Origin: Methylocystis sp.
Lineage (GTDB): Bacteria; Pseudomonadota; Alphaproteobacteria; Rhizobiales; Beijerinckiaceae
Direction of reading: 5' to 3'
NCBI GenBank assembly: GCA_002929055.1
Contig: PERY01000001.1
Coordinates: forward strand, 198,358 to 262,357
Length of the DNA: 64,000 bases
Positions 46,237 to 55,810 of the stretch are shown in pieces (the stretch's first letter is position 1; each line of letters begins with the position of its first letter). The translations under genes and the position numbers were made by a program. The notes beneath the pieces are model-generated. The model had not been told where the DNA came from, made no database searches, and worked only from the letters and a program-made list of their open reading frames with translations.

Positions 46237-47076
46237 ATGTCTCTTTACGCAACGCGCCGCAGGCGCAATTCGATCGCCACGAGCCTCGCCTGGGCGGCCG
46301 CGACCTTCGGCCTCGCCTTGCTGGCCCTGATCCTCACATCGCTCCTCTACGAGGGCATTCGCGGATTATCTCCGGCGGTCTTCACTCAGATGACTCCGCC
46401 GCCGGGAAGCCAGGGCGGCCTGCTCAACGCCATCGCCGGTTCGCTGGTCATGACGGGGATCGGCGTCGCCATCGGCACGCCGCTGGGCATGCTCGCCGGA
46501 ACCTATATGGCCGAATATGGCCGCTACACGAAGCTGACGATGGTCGTGCGCTTCATAAACGACATTCTGCTGAGCGCGCCTTCGATCGTCATCGGCCTCT
46601 TCGTCTATACGGTCATGGTTCATCCGATGGGGCACTTCTCCGGCATCTCCGGCGCGGTGGCGCTCGCTATGCTGGTCATTCCCGTCGTCCTGCGCACAAC
46701 GGAGGACATGCTGCTCCTTGTTCCGGGCTCGATGCGCGAAGCAGCTTCGGCCCTTGGCGCGCCGCGTGCGCATGTCGTCGGAAAGGTCGCCTATCGGGCG
46801 GCCAAGGCCGGCCTTATCACCGGGGTGCTGCTCGCCGTCGCCCGCGTCTCGGGAGAGACGGCTCCGCTGCTCTTCACTGCGCTCAACAACCAGTTCTGGA
46901 GCAGCGACCTCAATGCGCCGATGGCGAGCCTGCCGGTCGTCATCTTCCAGTTCGCGCTCTCGCCCTACAAGGACTGGCAACAGCTCGCCTGGACCGGCGC
47001 GTTGCTGATCACCGTCGCCGTTCTCACACTCTCGATCGTCGCCCGCGCGCTCAGCGCCGGACGGAGGAAGTCCTAA
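46237..47076 (+). CDS. pstA: Phosphate ABC permease PstA
   Basis: A 279-residue inner-membrane permease, the partner of PstC. The loop motif [51 protein letters not shown] is typical. Length is normal. Its stop overlaps the pstB start as TAATG. Confidence 0.96.
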   Translation: MSLYATRRRRNSIATSLAWAAATFGLALLALILTSLLYEGIRGLSPAVFTQMTPPPGSQGGLLNAIAGSLVMTGIGVAIGTPLGMLAGTYMAEYGRYTKLTMVVRFINDILLSAPSIVIGLFVYTVMVHPMGHFSGISGAVALAMLVIPVVLRTTEDMLLLVPGSMREAASALGAPRAHVVGKVAYRAAKAGLITGVLLAVARVSGETAPLLFTALNNQFWSSDLNAPMASLPVVIFQFALSPYKDWQQLAWTGALLITVAVLTLSIVARALSAGRRKS

Positions 47077-47858
47077 TGAACATGACTGCGTCCCACAACG
47101 AACCGCCGACAAAAGTGACGGTCCGCAACCTCGATTTCTACTACGGCGCCTCGAAAGCGCTGAAGTCGATCAACCTGCCGCTGCATGTGAACAAAGTCAC
47201 CTCCTTCATCGGGCCGTCCGGCTGCGGAAAATCGACGCTGCTGCGCGTGCTGAACCGCATGTATGACCTTTACCCCGGCCAGCGCGCCGAAGGCGAAGTC
47301 CTGCTCGACGGACAGAACATTCTCGACCCGGCCGTCGACCTGAATGCGCTGCGCTCGCGCGTCGGCATGATCTTCCAGAAGCCGACGCCCTTTCCGATGT
47401 CCATCTACGAGAACATCGCCTTCGGCATCCGTCTTTATGAAAAGCTCTCGCGCGCCGACATGGATGCGCGCGTCGAAGAGGCGCTGCGCGGCGCCGCGCT
47501 CTGGGACGAGGTGAAGGACAAGCTGCATACGAGCGGTCTCGGCCTCTCGGGCGGCCAGCAGCAGCGCCTGTGCATCGCGCGCAGCGTCGCCGTTCAGCCG
47601 GAAGTGATCCTTTTCGACGAACCATGTTCGGCGCTCGACCCGATCTCCACCGCCAAGGTCGAGGAGCTGATCGAGGAACTCTCAGAGCAATATTGCATCG
47701 CGATCGTCACCCACAACATGCAGCAGGCGGTGCGCGTCTCCGACTACACGGCCTTCATGTATCTCGGCGAACTGATCGAATACGGAGACACGGATTCCGT
47801 TTTCACGACGCCGAAGGAAAAGCGCACGCTCGACTACATCACCGGCCGCTTCGGCTGA
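47076..47858 (+). CDS. pstB: Phosphate ABC ATPase PstB
   Basis: A 260-residue ATPase. Walker [10 protein letters not shown] is at 46-54, the signature LSGGQQQR and Walker [16 protein letters not shown] are canonical. It powers PstCA. The ATG at 47076 shares one base with the pstA stop, indicating coupling. phoU follows after 14 bases. Confidence 0.97.
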   Translation: MNMTASHNEPPTKVTVRNLDFYYGASKALKSINLPLHVNKVTSFIGPSGCGKSTLLRVLNRMYDLYPGQRAEGEVLLDGQNILDPAVDLNALRSRVGMIFQKPTPFPMSIYENIAFGIRLYEKLSRADMDARVEEALRGAALWDEVKDKLHTSGLGLSGGQQQRLCIARSVAVQPEVILFDEPCSALDPISTAKVEELIEELSEQYCIAIVTHNMQQAVRVSDYTAFMYLGELIEYGDTDSVFTTPKEKRTLDYITGRFG

Positions 47859-47872
47859 GGAAGGACCATCCG

Positions 47873-48592
47873 ATGAGCGACCATATCGTCAAATCATACG
47901 ACCGCGATCTTGAAGCGCTCGGGCGACGCATCGCCGAGATGGGCGGCGTCGCGGAAAAGATGCTCGCCGAAGCGATGGAGGCGCTCTCGAGCTTCGATGT
48001 CGAGCTCGCAAGGCGGGTCGTCTCGGCCGATACGCGTCTCGACGTGCTCCAGCGTGAAATCGAGGAGGAGGCCATTCTCACCATCGCGCGCCGCCAGCCG
48101 CTCGCCGTGGACCTGCGCGAATGCATCGCCGCGATCCGCATTTCGGGCGACATCGAGCGGATCGGCGACCTCGCCAAGAACATCGCCAAGCGCACGATCA
48201 AGATCGCTTCGGATGCGCGTGTGCCCCGCGCCATCGTCGGCCTCAAATCCATGCATGAGATCGCCGCGACGCAGCTCAAGGACGCGCTCGACGCCTATGC
48301 GTTGCGCGACGTGGAGCGCGCCCGCGCCGTGTGGGAGAATGACGCCGATCTCGACGCGCTGGAAGACTCGGTGTTTCGCGACATGCTCACCTTCATGATG
48401 GAAGACCCGCGCAACATTTCCTTCTGCACGCATCTTTTGTTCTGCTCGAAGAACCTCGAGCGGATAGGCGACCACACCACCAATATTTCGGAAACGATCG
48501 TCTATCTCGTGACGGGCGAAGCCATGCCCATGGACCGTCCCAAATTGCGCACGTCCGGATTCGGCGCGGGCGAGGGTGAAGCCGCGAAATGA
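47873..48592 (+). CDS. phoU: Phosphate signalling protein PhoU
   Basis: A 239-residue all-helical protein with two PhoU repeats. RISGDIERIGDLAKNIAKRTI and the second-copy KNLERIGDHTTNISETIVYLVTGE are diagnostic. It links Pst activity to PhoR. The ATG at 47873 follows GAGGAAGG. Its TGA overlaps the phoB ATG. Confidence 0.96.
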   Translation: MSDHIVKSYDRDLEALGRRIAEMGGVAEKMLAEAMEALSSFDVELARRVVSADTRLDVLQREIEEEAILTIARRQPLAVDLRECIAAIRISGDIERIGDLAKNIAKRTIKIASDARVPRAIVGLKSMHEIAATQLKDALDAYALRDVERARAVWENDADLDALEDSVFRDMLTFMMEDPRNISFCTHLLFCSKNLERIGDHTTNISETIVYLVTGEAMPMDRPKLRTSGFGAGEGEAAK

Positions 48593-49332
48593 ACGAAGCC
48601 AACCAGTCCGCGCTGCGGGAGGGAAAGACCGACCGCTCGCCTCGCATTCTCGTCGTCGAAGACGAGACGTCGCTTGCGACGCTGCTCGTCTACAATCTCG
48701 AGTCGGAAGGCTATGACGTCGAGCATGTCGAAAACGGCGACGAGGCGGAACTGCGCATTGCGGAGTCGCCGCCGGACCTTGTGATCCTCGACTGGATGCT
48801 GCCTGGCGTCTCGGGACTTGAAATCTGCCGGCGCCTGCGGACGCGCGACGCCGCCCTGGACATGCCGATCATCATGCTCACCGCGCGCGGCGAGGAAGGC
48901 GAGCGCGTGCGCGGCCTCTCCGTCGGCGCCGACGATTATGTGGTGAAGCCTTTCTCCACGCCGGAGTTGATGGCGCGGGTTCGCGCCCTCCTGCGCCGCG
49001 CCCGCCCGGAGCGCGTCGCTTCGAAGCTCGTCCTCGGCGACATCGATCTCGATCGCGCGACGCGGCGCGTGCGCCGCTCCGGACGAGAGATTCATCTTGG
49101 CCCCACGGAGTTCCGGCTGCTCGAATATTTCATGGAGAAGCCCGGCCGAGTCTTCACGCGCGCGCAACTGCTCGACAGCGTCTGGGGCATGTCGGCGGAG
49201 ATCGACGAGCGCACCGTCGACGTTCATGTCGGGCGCTTGCGAAAGGCGCTCATCCGCGGGCGCGAGAAAGACCCCATCCGCACCGTGCGCGGCTCGGGAT
49301 ACTCCTTCGACGAGACCTTCGGCCGGGACTGA
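48589..49332 (+). CDS. phoB: Phosphate response regulator PhoB
   Basis: A 247-residue OmpR-family regulator. The receiver has phospho-acceptor Asp68 in DLVILDWMLPG and the conserved Lys in DDYVVKPFSTPEL. The winged-helix domain includes LGPTEFRLLEYFMEKPGRVFTRAQLLDSVWG and DVHVGRLRKAL. An N-terminal extension of about 15 residues precedes the receiver. The start overlaps phoU (ATGA). It would bind the Pho box at 43911. Confidence 0.95.
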   Translation: MNEANQSALREGKTDRSPRILVVEDETSLATLLVYNLESEGYDVEHVENGDEAELRIAESPPDLVILDWMLPGVSGLEICRRLRTRDAALDMPIIMLTARGEEGERVRGLSVGADDYVVKPFSTPELMARVRALLRRARPERVASKLVLGDIDLDRATRRVRRSGREIHLGPTEFRLLEYFMEKPGRVFTRAQLLDSVWGMSAEIDERTVDVHVGRLRKALIRGREKDPIRTVRGSGYSFDETFGRD

Positions 49333-49435
49333 AATCTTGCGCCGCGTCCAGCGCCCCATCCTGCGCCCGGCGTGCAAAGTGAGATAAACGCGCCCCGGCT
49401 TGCCGACGCCGGAGCCGCCAAAATGCCTGTTGTGA

Positions 49436-49966
49436 TCAGGCGTAGCGAGGCGCCTTCAACTGGTCGCGCCGGCGACGGTCCTGGGCCGGTTGATAGGCGA
49501 CCCGGGCATGGTGCGCGCAATAAGGTCCGCCGCCCACCGGCGACTTGCCGCCGCAGAAGCGGAACTCCGGCGTCGTCGGATCGCCCATCGGCCAGCGGCA
49601 CATGGACTCGCGCAACTCCATCAACGTCACGCGCTCCGACATCGGGATGACGACTTCTTCTTCGGGCTGGGCGCGCGCGACCACCATCGCTTGCGGGGCG
49701 AAGGCGAGCGCGACATTGCCAAGCACCGCATGGCCGCCATGACCGCCCGCGCGCGGCGCGGAGCTCGCCTGACGGGGCGCCTTGGCGGCGCGGGGCCGAG
49801 GGGCGCTGGCCGTTTTGGCGCGTTCGGCGAGGCCGAGACGATGGATTTTGCCGATCACCGCATTGCGGGTGATGCCGGGACCAAGTTCGGCCGCCACCTG
49901 ACTTGCGCTGAGGCCGTCGGTCCAAAGCTTACGCAACAGCTCGACGCGTTCATCGGTCCAAGACAT
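49436..49966 (-). CDS. gcrA: Cell-cycle regulator GcrA
   Basis: A 176-residue alphaproteobacterial transcription factor. The N-terminal helix-turn-helix MSWTDERVELLRKLWTDGLSASQVAAELGPGITRNAVIGKIHRLGL and the C-terminal sigma-70-binding region with CRWPMGDP and FCGGK...GGPYCAHHARVAYQP are diagnostic. GcrA works with GANTC methylation by CcrM. Four GANTC sites lie in the spacer upstream of this gene. It converges on phoB. Confidence 0.95.
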   Translation of the reverse strand: MSWTDERVELLRKLWTDGLSASQVAAELGPGITRNAVIGKIHRLGLAERAKTASAPRPRAAKAPRQASSAPRAGGHGGHAVLGNVALAFAPQAMVVARAQPEEEVVIPMSERVTLMELRESMCRWPMGDPTTPEFRFCGGKSPVGGGPYCAHHARVAYQPAQDRRRRDQLKAPRYA

Positions 49967-50295
49967 TCAGTGACCTCCACCCGGTCGGTTTCACTGCGCG
50001 CTGCAGGCGGAATCCGCCATCGTCCGCAACGCCGGGGGGAGCCGGCGGCGATATGACGCGCATCAAAACTCGAGAAGCGCCGTGCGCGAGAAGAACGCGT
50101 TCGCGCCGACAAAAATTTACCTGCGCAGTTGAATCACGCGAGCGACTCGGTGGCAAGCAAAAGGGGGCGTTCTCAACAGGGTTTCTGAGCGCTTTGCGCG
50201 AGACTGTGGCGCGCGGGACTCACTTGCGCGCTTATACTCAAGGAAAACTGAGCGTTTCGGCGACCCCGCGCGAAGAGCCGCATCCTGTGGACGAT

Positions 50296-50324
50296 TTGAC
50301 CAAAATGGCCTTCGCGCATAAAAT
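50296..50324 (+). promoter_or_regulatory. Sigma-70-type promoter upstream of argD
   Basis: TTGACC (50296-50301), 17 bases, TAAAAT (50319-50324). Each hexamer matches the consensus at five of six positions. The predicted start is near 50331, only eight bases before the hairpin. Confidence 0.6.
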
Positions 50325-50338
50325 CCCTTTCAAGCATT

Positions 50339-50370
50339 GCCGCCCCGAAACGGGCGGCGCTTTCTTTTTT
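50339..50370 (+). terminator. Rho-independent terminator-like hairpin upstream of argD
   Basis: Stem GCCGCCC (50339-50345) with GGGCGGC (50352-50358), loop CGAAAC, then GCTTTCTTTTTT. It would end a short RNA or attenuate argD. It lies 47 bases before the argD start. Confidence 0.65.
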
Positions 50371-50417
50371 GGGCCCAGCCTCGGAGGACGGGGGCTCTTT
50401 CGCTTGGAGCATGGATT

Positions 50418-51614
50418 TTGACTTCTGCGCTATATCCGACCTATGCGCGGGCCGATATCGCCTTCACGCGGGGCGAAGGCGCATGGCTCCTCGCCGAAAA
50501 TGGCGACCGTTACCTCGACTTCGCCTCCGGCGTCGCGGTTCTTTCGCTGGGCCACGAGCATCCGCATCTCGTCGCGACGCTTCAGGCGGCCGCGCAAAAG
50601 CCTTGGCACGTCTCCAATCTCTTCCGCATTCCGCAGGCCGAGAGTCTTGCCGAACGCCTCGCCGCCGCCACCTTCGCCGACGTTGTGTTTTTCTGCAATT
50701 CGGGCGCGGAGGCGGTCGAATGCGCAATCAAGACCGTGCGCAAATATCATGCGGCGAATGGCGCGCCCGAGCGCTATCGCATCATCACTTTCGAGGGCGC
50801 TTTCCACGGACGCACCATCGCGACCATCGCGGCCGGCGGCAACCCCAAGTATCTTGAAGGTTTTGGCCCGCCCGCTCCCGGCTTCGACCAGGTCGCCTTC
50901 GCCGACCTCGACGCCGTCGAGGCCGCAATCACCGAAGAAACCGCTGGCGTATTGCTCGAGCCGGTGCAGGGCGAGGGCGGCTTGCGCGTCTTTCCCAAGG
51001 AATTTCTCGTCAGGCTGCGCGCCCTGTGCGACGCGCGCGGCCTGCTGCTCGCGCTGGACGAGGTTCAATGCGGCGTGGGCCGCACAGGCAAGTTTCTCGC
51101 CTGCGAGCACGCCGGGATCGTCCCGGACGTCGTAGCGCTCGCGAAGGGCCTCGGCGGCGGCTTTCCTCTCGGCGCCTGCATCGCGACGCGCGAGGCCGCC
51201 AAGGGCATGACGCTGGGCGCGCATGGCTCGACCTTCGGCGGCAATCCGCTGGCCGCCGCTGTCGGCGGCGCGGTGCTCGACGTCGTGCTGGGGGAAGGCT
51301 TTCTGGCGCGGGTCGCTGCGCTCGGCGGCCTGCTGCGCCAGCGCCTCGCGGAACTGGAAGACCGCTATCCCGGCGTTATCGAGACGGTGCGCGGCGAGGG
51401 CCTGATGTTCGGCCTCAAGACGCGCATCCCCAACGGCGACTTCGCCGCGGCGGCGCGCGCCGAAAAACTTCTCACCGTTCTGGCCGGCGACAATGTGGTG
51501 CGCCTTCTGCCGCCGCTGATCGTCGATGAGAGCGACATTGGCGAGGCGATTGCGCGCCTCGACCGCGCCTGCGGGCGCCTCGCCGCGCCCGTCAAGCAGC
51601 TGGGAGCCGCGTGA
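50418..51614 (+). CDS. argD: Acetylornithine aminotransferase
   Basis: A 398-residue PLP fold-I enzyme of arginine synthesis. The Schiff-base lysine is Lys243 in [31 protein letters not shown] and [12 protein letters not shown] are conserved. The start is TTG at 50418, with GGAG nine bases upstream. A longer frame upstream would begin inside the attenuator-like region. It overlaps argF by one base. Confidence 0.94.
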   Translation: MTSALYPTYARADIAFTRGEGAWLLAENGDRYLDFASGVAVLSLGHEHPHLVATLQAAAQKPWHVSNLFRIPQAESLAERLAAATFADVVFFCNSGAEAVECAIKTVRKYHAANGAPERYRIITFEGAFHGRTIATIAAGGNPKYLEGFGPPAPGFDQVAFADLDAVEAAITEETAGVLLEPVQGEGGLRVFPKEFLVRLRALCDARGLLLALDEVQCGVGRTGKFLACEHAGIVPDVVALAKGLGGGFPLGACIATREAAKGMTLGAHGSTFGGNPLAAAVGGAVLDVVLGEGFLARVAALGGLLRQRLAELEDRYPGVIETVRGEGLMFGLKTRIPNGDFAAAARAEKLLTVLAGDNVVRLLPPLIVDESDIGEAIARLDRACGRLAAPVKQLGAA

Positions 51615-52558
51615 TGACCGCGCATTCCGTGACGCGGCCGCGTCATTTTCTCGACATCGCTGATTTCTCGGGCGCAGAACTGCGCCACATCCTCGACCTC
51701 GCCAAATCCCTGAAGGCGCGGCGCGTCAAGGGCGTCCCGCCCGCGGAGCGTCCGTTCGCCGGCAAATATCTCGGGATGATCTTCGACAAGCCATCGACGC
51801 GCACGCGCGTCTCCTTCGATGTCGCCATGCGCGATCTCGGCGGCGAAACCATCATGCTGACGGGAAGCGAAATGCAGATCGGGCGCGGCGAGACCATCGC
51901 CGACACCGCCCGCGTGCTGTCGCGCTTCCTCGACGCCATCATGATCCGCATCCTGTCGCACGACGACCTCGTCGAACTCGCACGCAACGCCAGCGTGCCG
52001 GTGATCAACGGACTGACGAAACTCTCGCATCCCTGCCAGATCATGGCCGACATCCTCACTTTCGAGGAGCGGCTCGGGTCCATCGAAGGCCGCACCGTCG
52101 CCTGGGTGGGCGACTCGAACAATGTCCTTGCGAGCTGGGCGCATGCGGCCGCGCGGCTGGGTTTCTCGATCAATGTCGCGACCCCTGCGGAGCTCGCGCC
52201 TCCCCAGAGTCTGATCGACTGGGCGAAGACCAATGGGGCCGCGCTGAACGTCACGCGCGACGCCTATGCCGCCGTCGCGGGCGCCGACGCCGTCATCACC
52301 GACTGCTGGGTCTCGATGGGCGACGCCGACGAGGACTTCCGCCGCCGCGTTCTCGCGCCATATCAGGTCGACGCCAGACTCATGCGCGCAGCGGCCAGGG
52401 ACGCGATCTTCATGCATTGTCTGCCTGCCCATCGCGGCGAGGAAGTCACCGACGAGGTGATGGACGGACCGCAGTCCGTGGTCTTCGACGAAGCCGAGAA
52501 CCGCCTCCACGCGCAAAAGGGCGTGCTCGCCTGGTGCCTGGCCCCAGGGCTGAATTGA
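51614..52558 (+). CDS. argF: Ornithine carbamoyltransferase
   Basis: A 314-residue enzyme making citrulline from ornithine and carbamoyl phosphate. The carbamoyl-phosphate motif [11 protein letters not shown], the [11 protein letters not shown] block and the C-terminal [11 protein letters not shown] are all present. The start at 51614 overlaps the argD stop (TGATG); a GTG one codon earlier is an alternative. hslO follows with a one-base overlap. Confidence 0.97.
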   Translation: MTAHSVTRPRHFLDIADFSGAELRHILDLAKSLKARRVKGVPPAERPFAGKYLGMIFDKPSTRTRVSFDVAMRDLGGETIMLTGSEMQIGRGETIADTARVLSRFLDAIMIRILSHDDLVELARNASVPVINGLTKLSHPCQIMADILTFEERLGSIEGRTVAWVGDSNNVLASWAHAAARLGFSINVATPAELAPPQSLIDWAKTNGAALNVTRDAYAAVAGADAVITDCWVSMGDADEDFRRRVLAPYQVDARLMRAAARDAIFMHCLPAHRGEEVTDEVMDGPQSVVFDEAENRLHAQKGVLAWCLAPGLN

Positions 52559-53511
52559 TGCTGGAGACGCCGAGCCGGCCGGTCTCGCGCGAGGCCCGGG
52601 ACGATCACGTCACCCCCTTCGCCGTCGAGGCGCTTGATCTGCGGGGTCGCCTCGTGCGTCTTGGCCCCACCGCCGACGCCGTTCTGACTCACTACGACTA
52701 CCCGCCGCAGGTGGCGCGCCTCCTTGGCGAGGCGCTCGCGCTCGCGGCGCTGCTGGGCTCGATCCTCGAGTCGCATGGCCGGTTCCAGTTGCAGACGCGC
52801 AGCGATGGCCCCGTCGACATGCTGGTCGTGGATTACGACGCGCCCGGCAAGCTGCGCGGCTTCGCGCGCTTCGACGCCGCGCGCCTCGCCGAAGTGAGCG
52901 ACCCGGCGCCGTCGGCGCTCTTCGGGCGCGGCCATCTCGCGCTCACCATCGAGCGCGAGGAGGACGCCGCGCGCTATCAGGGCGTGGTTCCGCTCGAGGG
53001 CGAGAGCCTCGCCGAAGCCGCTCATATGTATTTCCGCCAGTCCGAACAGATTCCGTCCTTCGTGCGCCTCGCGGTCGCCGAGGTCGTTACGCCGCAAGGC
53101 CGCAGTTGGCGGGCCGGCGGACTGCTGCTCCAATATCTGCCGACAGCCGGAGCCAGCATCCGTGACCTCGACCCCGGCGACGCGCCGGAGGGCGCAGACG
53201 CCGTCGAGGAAGACGACGCCTGGACGGAAGGGCAGGCGCTGGCCGCCACGCTCGAGGACCACGAGCTCGTCGATCCGTCCCTCTCGGGCGAGCGTCTCCT
53301 GTTCCGGCTCTTTCACGAGCGCGGCGTCAAGGTGTTCAGCGAGCGCGCGCTCGAGGAGTTCTGCCGCTGCTCCACCGAGCGGATCGAGCGGCTGCTCGAG
53401 AGCTTCACGCCTCAGGAGCGCGCCGACATGGTCGGAGACGACGGACGCATCGGCGTCACCTGCGAGTTCTGCGCGACGCATCGCAGTTTCGATCCGGCCC
53501 GATTCGACTGA
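52558..53511 (+). CDS. hslO: Redox-regulated chaperone Hsp33
   Basis: A 317-residue holdase activated by oxidation and unfolding. The zinc switch is Cys269 and Cys271 in FCRCSTERI, with Cys302 and Cys305 in CEFC, the CxC-x27-32-CxxC spacing. Length is slightly above E. coli Hsp33. The start overlaps the argF stop (TGATG), so argD-argF-hslO is one operon. Confidence 0.95.
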   Translation: MLETPSRPVSREARDDHVTPFAVEALDLRGRLVRLGPTADAVLTHYDYPPQVARLLGEALALAALLGSILESHGRFQLQTRSDGPVDMLVVDYDAPGKLRGFARFDAARLAEVSDPAPSALFGRGHLALTIEREEDAARYQGVVPLEGESLAEAAHMYFRQSEQIPSFVRLAVAEVVTPQGRSWRAGGLLLQYLPTAGASIRDLDPGDAPEGADAVEEDDAWTEGQALAATLEDHELVDPSLSGERLLFRLFHERGVKVFSERALEEFCRCSTERIERLLESFTPQERADMVGDDGRIGVTCEFCATHRSFDPARFD

Positions 53512-53540
53512 CCTACGCGGCGCTCTTGTAGGCGCCTGCT

Positions 53541-54941
53541 TCAGTCGGCAGGCCGAACCAGGCTTGCCGCCAGACGAATCTGCGTCCCGCGTCCCGGCGC
53601 GCTGTCGATCGTCAGGGTGGCGCCAGCAAGGGTCGCCCGCTCGCGCATCCCCGTCACGCCGAAATGCGCGGGCTTGCGCGCCTCGGGGGCAAAGCCTGCG
53701 CCGTCGTCCTCGATCACGAGGCTTGCCGCCGTCTCGTCCTTGCGCAAGGCGATGCGCACTCTTTGCGCGCCAGCGTGTAGTTCGATGTTGCGCAACGCCT
53801 CGCGCAGAACGGCGGCGAAAAGCTGCTCTGTTTCGTCGGGCAGCGCGCCCACGCCCTCGATGTCGAGCGAGACCGCGATCTGGTCGCACTGCGTCTGGAA
53901 TTCCTGGACGATCGCGTTGATATCCTTGTCCTCGCGCCGCGGCGCCCGAGTCTGCGCGATCGCTTCGCGCACTTCCCAAAGCCCTTCCCGCGCCTGGGCG
54001 TCCAGCGCGGCGAGGGCCGCCTTCGCGTCGGGGTCAGTCGTCTTTTTGGCGACGAGCCGGGCTTCCGCAATCATGGTCACGATGGAGCGCACGAGCGTGT
54101 CGTGAAGATCATGTGCGATGCGCAGCCTTTCGTTGGCGATCGCGGCGGCGCGCGCTTCCTCCTGCGCCTTCTCCCTTTCGACGCGCAAGCGCCGCGCGTC
54201 GGTGACGTCTCGCGCGACCGCCTGAAATTCCCCACCCGCGTCTGAACCCAGAAAGCTCACGTCCCAGGATAGCCATACGACATGCCCTTTCGCATCGCGC
54301 ACCGGCATCTCGAACGAGACGGCGCGCTCCGCCGCCCCCTCCAGCCGCCACCGGGCTTTCCCGGGCGCGGGGAAGAGCGCGTCGAGCGCCTCGCCGGCCA
54401 GCGTGTCCTGCGCCCGTCCCAGAAAGGACGCCGCGCAGCGATTGGCGAATACGACCCTTCCATCAGGGCCGAAGCGCAGGACGAGATTCGCCGACGACTC
54501 GACAATGTCGCGGTAGAGCGCGTCGGCGACACGCAACCGCGCGGACGCGGCGTCCGCCTGCTGTTGCAGGAGCTGCTTTTCACGCCGGTCGGAGGCCATG
54601 AGCCGGTCGATCTGCTCGCCGGCGTGGTCAGGCGCGGTCACGACGAGAAACGCCTGCGAGGGCTCGTTCCAGGAGAGCGAGATGGTGACGCGCGGAGCTT
54701 CCGGTTCGATGCGCATCGAAGGCATCACGATCTCTTCGCCGCCGGCGCGCAGCGCCGCGAGGCTCTCCGCCATATGCATCAGAAGCGGCGCGGCGCAGGC
54801 CGAAGCGCCTTCCTCCGGCAGCCAGCCGCTGAGGCGCCCGAGGCGGCGCGTGACGTAGAGACTGGCGTCCAGTACGGCGAGGCCAACCTGCCCGCGCGCC
54901 AGCGCCTCCTCGAAAATCTCTTGCTGCACCCGCCAGACCAT
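53541..54941 (-). CDS. Orphan sensor histidine kinase, PAS and HisKA_3 type
   Basis: A 466-residue soluble kinase. An N-terminal sensor segment (about 20-110) is followed by a PAS domain (about 140-250, LVLRFGPDGRVVFANRCAASFLGR). A HisKA_3 dimerisation domain has His280 in RIAHDLHDTLVRSIVTM, and an HATPase domain ends in GFAPEARKPAHFGVTGMRERATLAG. Such kinases usually pair with NarL-type regulators, but none is adjacent. The signal is unknown; no membrane segment is seen. Confidence 0.88.
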   Translation of the reverse strand: MVWRVQQEIFEEALARGQVGLAVLDASLYVTRRLGRLSGWLPEEGASACAAPLLMHMAESLAALRAGGEEIVMPSMRIEPEAPRVTISLSWNEPSQAFLVVTAPDHAGEQIDRLMASDRREKQLLQQQADAASARLRVADALYRDIVESSANLVLRFGPDGRVVFANRCAASFLGRAQDTLAGEALDALFPAPGKARWRLEGAAERAVSFEMPVRDAKGHVVWLSWDVSFLGSDAGGEFQAVARDVTDARRLRVEREKAQEEARAAAIANERLRIAHDLHDTLVRSIVTMIAEARLVAKKTTDPDAKAALAALDAQAREGLWEVREAIAQTRAPRREDKDINAIVQEFQTQCDQIAVSLDIEGVGALPDETEQLFAAVLREALRNIELHAGAQRVRIALRKDETAASLVIEDDGAGFAPEARKPAHFGVTGMRERATLAGATLTIDSAPGRGTQIRLAASLVRPAD

Positions 54942-55007
54942 GATGCGTAGAATATCGTTTTTTATGAAAAATGCTTTTGTATGTTAGCGCACAAGCTGGA
55001 GAATTGA

Positions 55008-55703
55008 ATGCCGGAAACTTTCGTCATCCCCCCGCCGCCCGCCGCTTCCGTCGCCGTTGCTGGCGAGGCGCGCCGTTTTCCGGTGCGGCGCATCTTCTGC
55101 GTGGCGCTCAATTACGCCGCCCACGCCCGCGAGATGGGGAAAGAACCGGGCGCCGAGCCGCCCTTTTTTTTCACCAAGCCGGCCGACGCCGTGGTGGAGA
55201 GCGGCGCGACCATTCCCTTCCCTGGCCTGACACAGAATCTTCACCATGAAATCGAACTCGTCGCCGCGCTCGTCGCCGGCGGCGCCGGCATCGCCCCCGA
55301 GCGGGCGCTCGATTGCGTCTTCGGCTATGCGGCGGGGATCGACCTCACGCGGCGCGACATGCAGACGGCGGCGCGCAACGCCGGACGGCCGTGGGACATG
55401 TCCAAGGGTTTCGACCATTCCGCGCCGATCGGCGCGATCCGGCCGGCTTCGCAGATCGGCCATCCGGCGGAGGGCCGCATCGCGCTCCGCGTCAATGGCG
55501 CGCTTCGCCAGGAGGGCGATCTCTCCGACATGATCTGGAGCCTGCCCCGGATCATCGCCGACATTTCCCGCTATGTAGCGCTTGCGCCGGGAGACCTCAT
55601 CTTCACCGGCACGCCGTCGGGCGTCTCGGCGATGCAGCCCGGCGATGTCGCCGAAGGGGAGATCGAGGGGGCGGGATCGGTACGCGTCGCTTTCGCCGGC
55701 TAG
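55008..55703 (+). CDS. Fumarylacetoacetate hydrolase family protein
   Basis: A 231-residue enzyme of the FAH/fumarylpyruvate-hydrolase group. Conserved blocks are IFCVALNYAAHAREMG, PFFFTKPADAV, LHHEIELVA (metal ligands), GYAAGIDLTRRD and GDLIFTGTPSGVSAMQPGD. It cleaves or decarboxylates dicarbonyl acids; the substrate is not determined. The ATG at 55008 has GGAGAA upstream. The PLP decarboxylase gene follows 107 bp downstream. Confidence 0.88.
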   Translation: MPETFVIPPPPAASVAVAGEARRFPVRRIFCVALNYAAHAREMGKEPGAEPPFFFTKPADAVVESGATIPFPGLTQNLHHEIELVAALVAGGAGIAPERALDCVFGYAAGIDLTRRDMQTAARNAGRPWDMSKGFDHSAPIGAIRPASQIGHPAEGRIALRVNGALRQEGDLSDMIWSLPRIIADISRYVALAPGDLIFTGTPSGVSAMQPGDVAEGEIEGAGSVRVAFAG

Positions 55704-55810
55704 GCCCGGTTGCGCGGCACACGCAAACCCGGCTATCTGGCTCCCGATGAATCGCCCGGAGACGCGCGGCGCATGCCCCTGATGACCGCCTTTGCGCCGA
55801 GCGCCGCGAC

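Larger units (their letters stand above)
49967..50417. other. 451-bp spacer between gcrA and argD
   Basis: A non-coding region with four GANTC methylation sites (50010, 50131, 50144, 50217), a promoter-like pair at 50296-50324 and a hairpin followed by a T-run at 50339-50370. No credible protein gene is seen in it. Confidence 0.7.
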
